From the NCBI GenBank assembly GCA_034766995.1, contig CM068318.1:5052001-5116000 (forward strand): DNA of 64,000 bases. The letters run 5' to 3'. The stretch is from Acanthacorydalis orientalis (Eukaryota; Arthropoda; Insecta; Megaloptera; Corydalidae). Made by a program: the position numbers and the translations under genes. This document shows, one piece after another, positions 63,244 through 64,000 of this stretch (its first letter is position 1; each line of letters opens with the position of its first letter). The notes beneath the pieces were generated by a model. That model had not been told where the DNA came from and searched no databases. It saw nothing but the letters and a program-made list of their open reading frames with translations.

Positions 63244-63522
63244 ACAGAAGACCTGACAGATATTTGAAAAGTTAAAAAATATTAGCGTTAAAAGTATCTT
63301 TGAGGGTGTATTAATTTTCTAAAATCTATGACTCTCTTCATAATATATTTTTATCTTGCTTTTTCTTAACAGTTTTTGAGTAACTATATTTTGAATGCGG
63401 ATAAAGTAATGTGACAGGTGAGAAAATATTATTGATTTGATATAAAGGATATTACTGATTGGAAAAAGTATTTCTTGTGACGTATACAAAATGTATTTTT
63501 TATATGTCAAAATCATAAAGTT

Positions 63523-63524
<2 letters not shown>

Positions 63525-63557
<33 letters not shown>
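63525..63557. repeat. (TA)n microsatellite
   Basis: A pure TA run of about 33 bases, followed by GA-rich repeats. Confidence 0.95.
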
Positions 63558-63563
<6 letters not shown>

Positions 63564-64000
63564 GTGATAGAGAAAGAAAGAAAAAGACACAAGAGAATAT
63601 AGAAGAAAATATAAAAGTGATTCCGTTGTTCCAATTTCTTGCAAACCCCTACAAATATTTTTCTTCAGGTATACATCGCGATAAGAGCGAAGACAGCCGA
63701 CATGGAAAAGTGGGGAAACTCAATTAAAAATACAGTGAAAAAGTGCGACTCGTCGACGTTTTTTCACTGTTGATAAAGACTTCTTTTAGATATGTTCACG
63801 CCATTATTCATTTATCTTCGTGTTCAATTTATGTCTTTTTCGGTACGAGAGACACTCAAGGGTTTAAACCAACGATGTGCAAATAAATGAACAGATACGG
63901 AATGCAATTTCTTTAATTAAACATTATCTTTAACGTTTCGTTCGACACTAAAGTGTGTGTCGGCGGAAAAAATGGACAATGTCTGATAAGTTTCCGACTC

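Larger units (their letters stand above)
62567..64000. other. AT-rich non-coding DNA, probably intron
   Basis: TTAGGTTGGGTGAATATAG at 62957 looks like a mariner end, but no partner is seen. TTTTTCTTCAG ending at 63668 could be a splice acceptor. In the phase left by the Sidestep-like exon it would give 19 codons and a stop, so it is not called. The last 300 bases are more balanced in composition. Confidence 0.45.

Noticed and set aside
63669..63728. Next exon of the Sidestep-like gene after TTTTTCTTCAG
   Set aside because: In the required phase it gives GIHRDKSEDSRHGKVGKLN and a stop, with no Ig features; the acceptor is probably chance.
1..64000. CRISPR arrays, operons, phage or bacterial defence genes
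   Set aside because: No spaced direct repeats, ribosome-binding sites or long bacterial-type reading frames; the sequence is eukaryotic.

Overview
The window is strongly AT-rich eukaryotic nuclear DNA, most likely from an insect. The evidence is an exon of the arthropod Sidestep family of immunoglobulin cell-surface proteins flanked by consensus splice sites, several decayed Tc1/mariner elements, a hAT-type MITE, and roughly forty (TA)n microsatellites. Nothing in it looks prokaryotic. The exact order cannot be fixed from the sequence; the cecropia-type mariners and the general composition would suit Hymenoptera, but that is a guess.

Only one protein-coding segment can be supported: a 209-base + strand exon at 57680-57888. 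It encodes the second half of an Ig V-set domain of a Sidestep-like protein. No other exon of that gene is recognisable, so much of the window is probably intronic or intergenic. Nearly all other open frames are low-complexity translations of TA repeats or chance frames.

Layout: 1-11970 is AT-rich non-coding DNA holding a mariner transposase relic (about 2960-3380), a copy of an unnamed GC-cored repeat 'A' (7575-7806) and a 413-bp hAT-like MITE (8093-8505). Between 11970 and 14540 lie two internally deleted mariners of different lineages. From 14540 to 35600 the DNA is mostly AT-rich, with a few islands of higher GC that could be regulatory, two copies of a foldback-type repeat 'B', and an orphan mariner end. 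From 35600 to 40390 there are two more pieces of the first mariner family (one inserted in a TA microsatellite) and more repeat B. From 40390 to 57680 come further GC islands, repeat A and B copies, a decayed tandem repeat of about 180 bp (49559-49950) and a TATA-box promoter candidate (56326-56448). From 57680 to the end come the exon, an inverted CT/TA repeat just behind its splice donor, and two strong hairpins near 59.8 and 60.1 kb.

I found no operon, defence system, CRISPR array, tRNA or rRNA. The more unusual signals are the shared deletion breakpoint in three mariner copies, the two home-grown repeat families A and B, a 20-bp hairpin whose only two mismatches become G-U wobbles on the minus strand, and the hairpin-forming repeat beside the splice donor. 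All matches described are by eye within the window; no database was searched.
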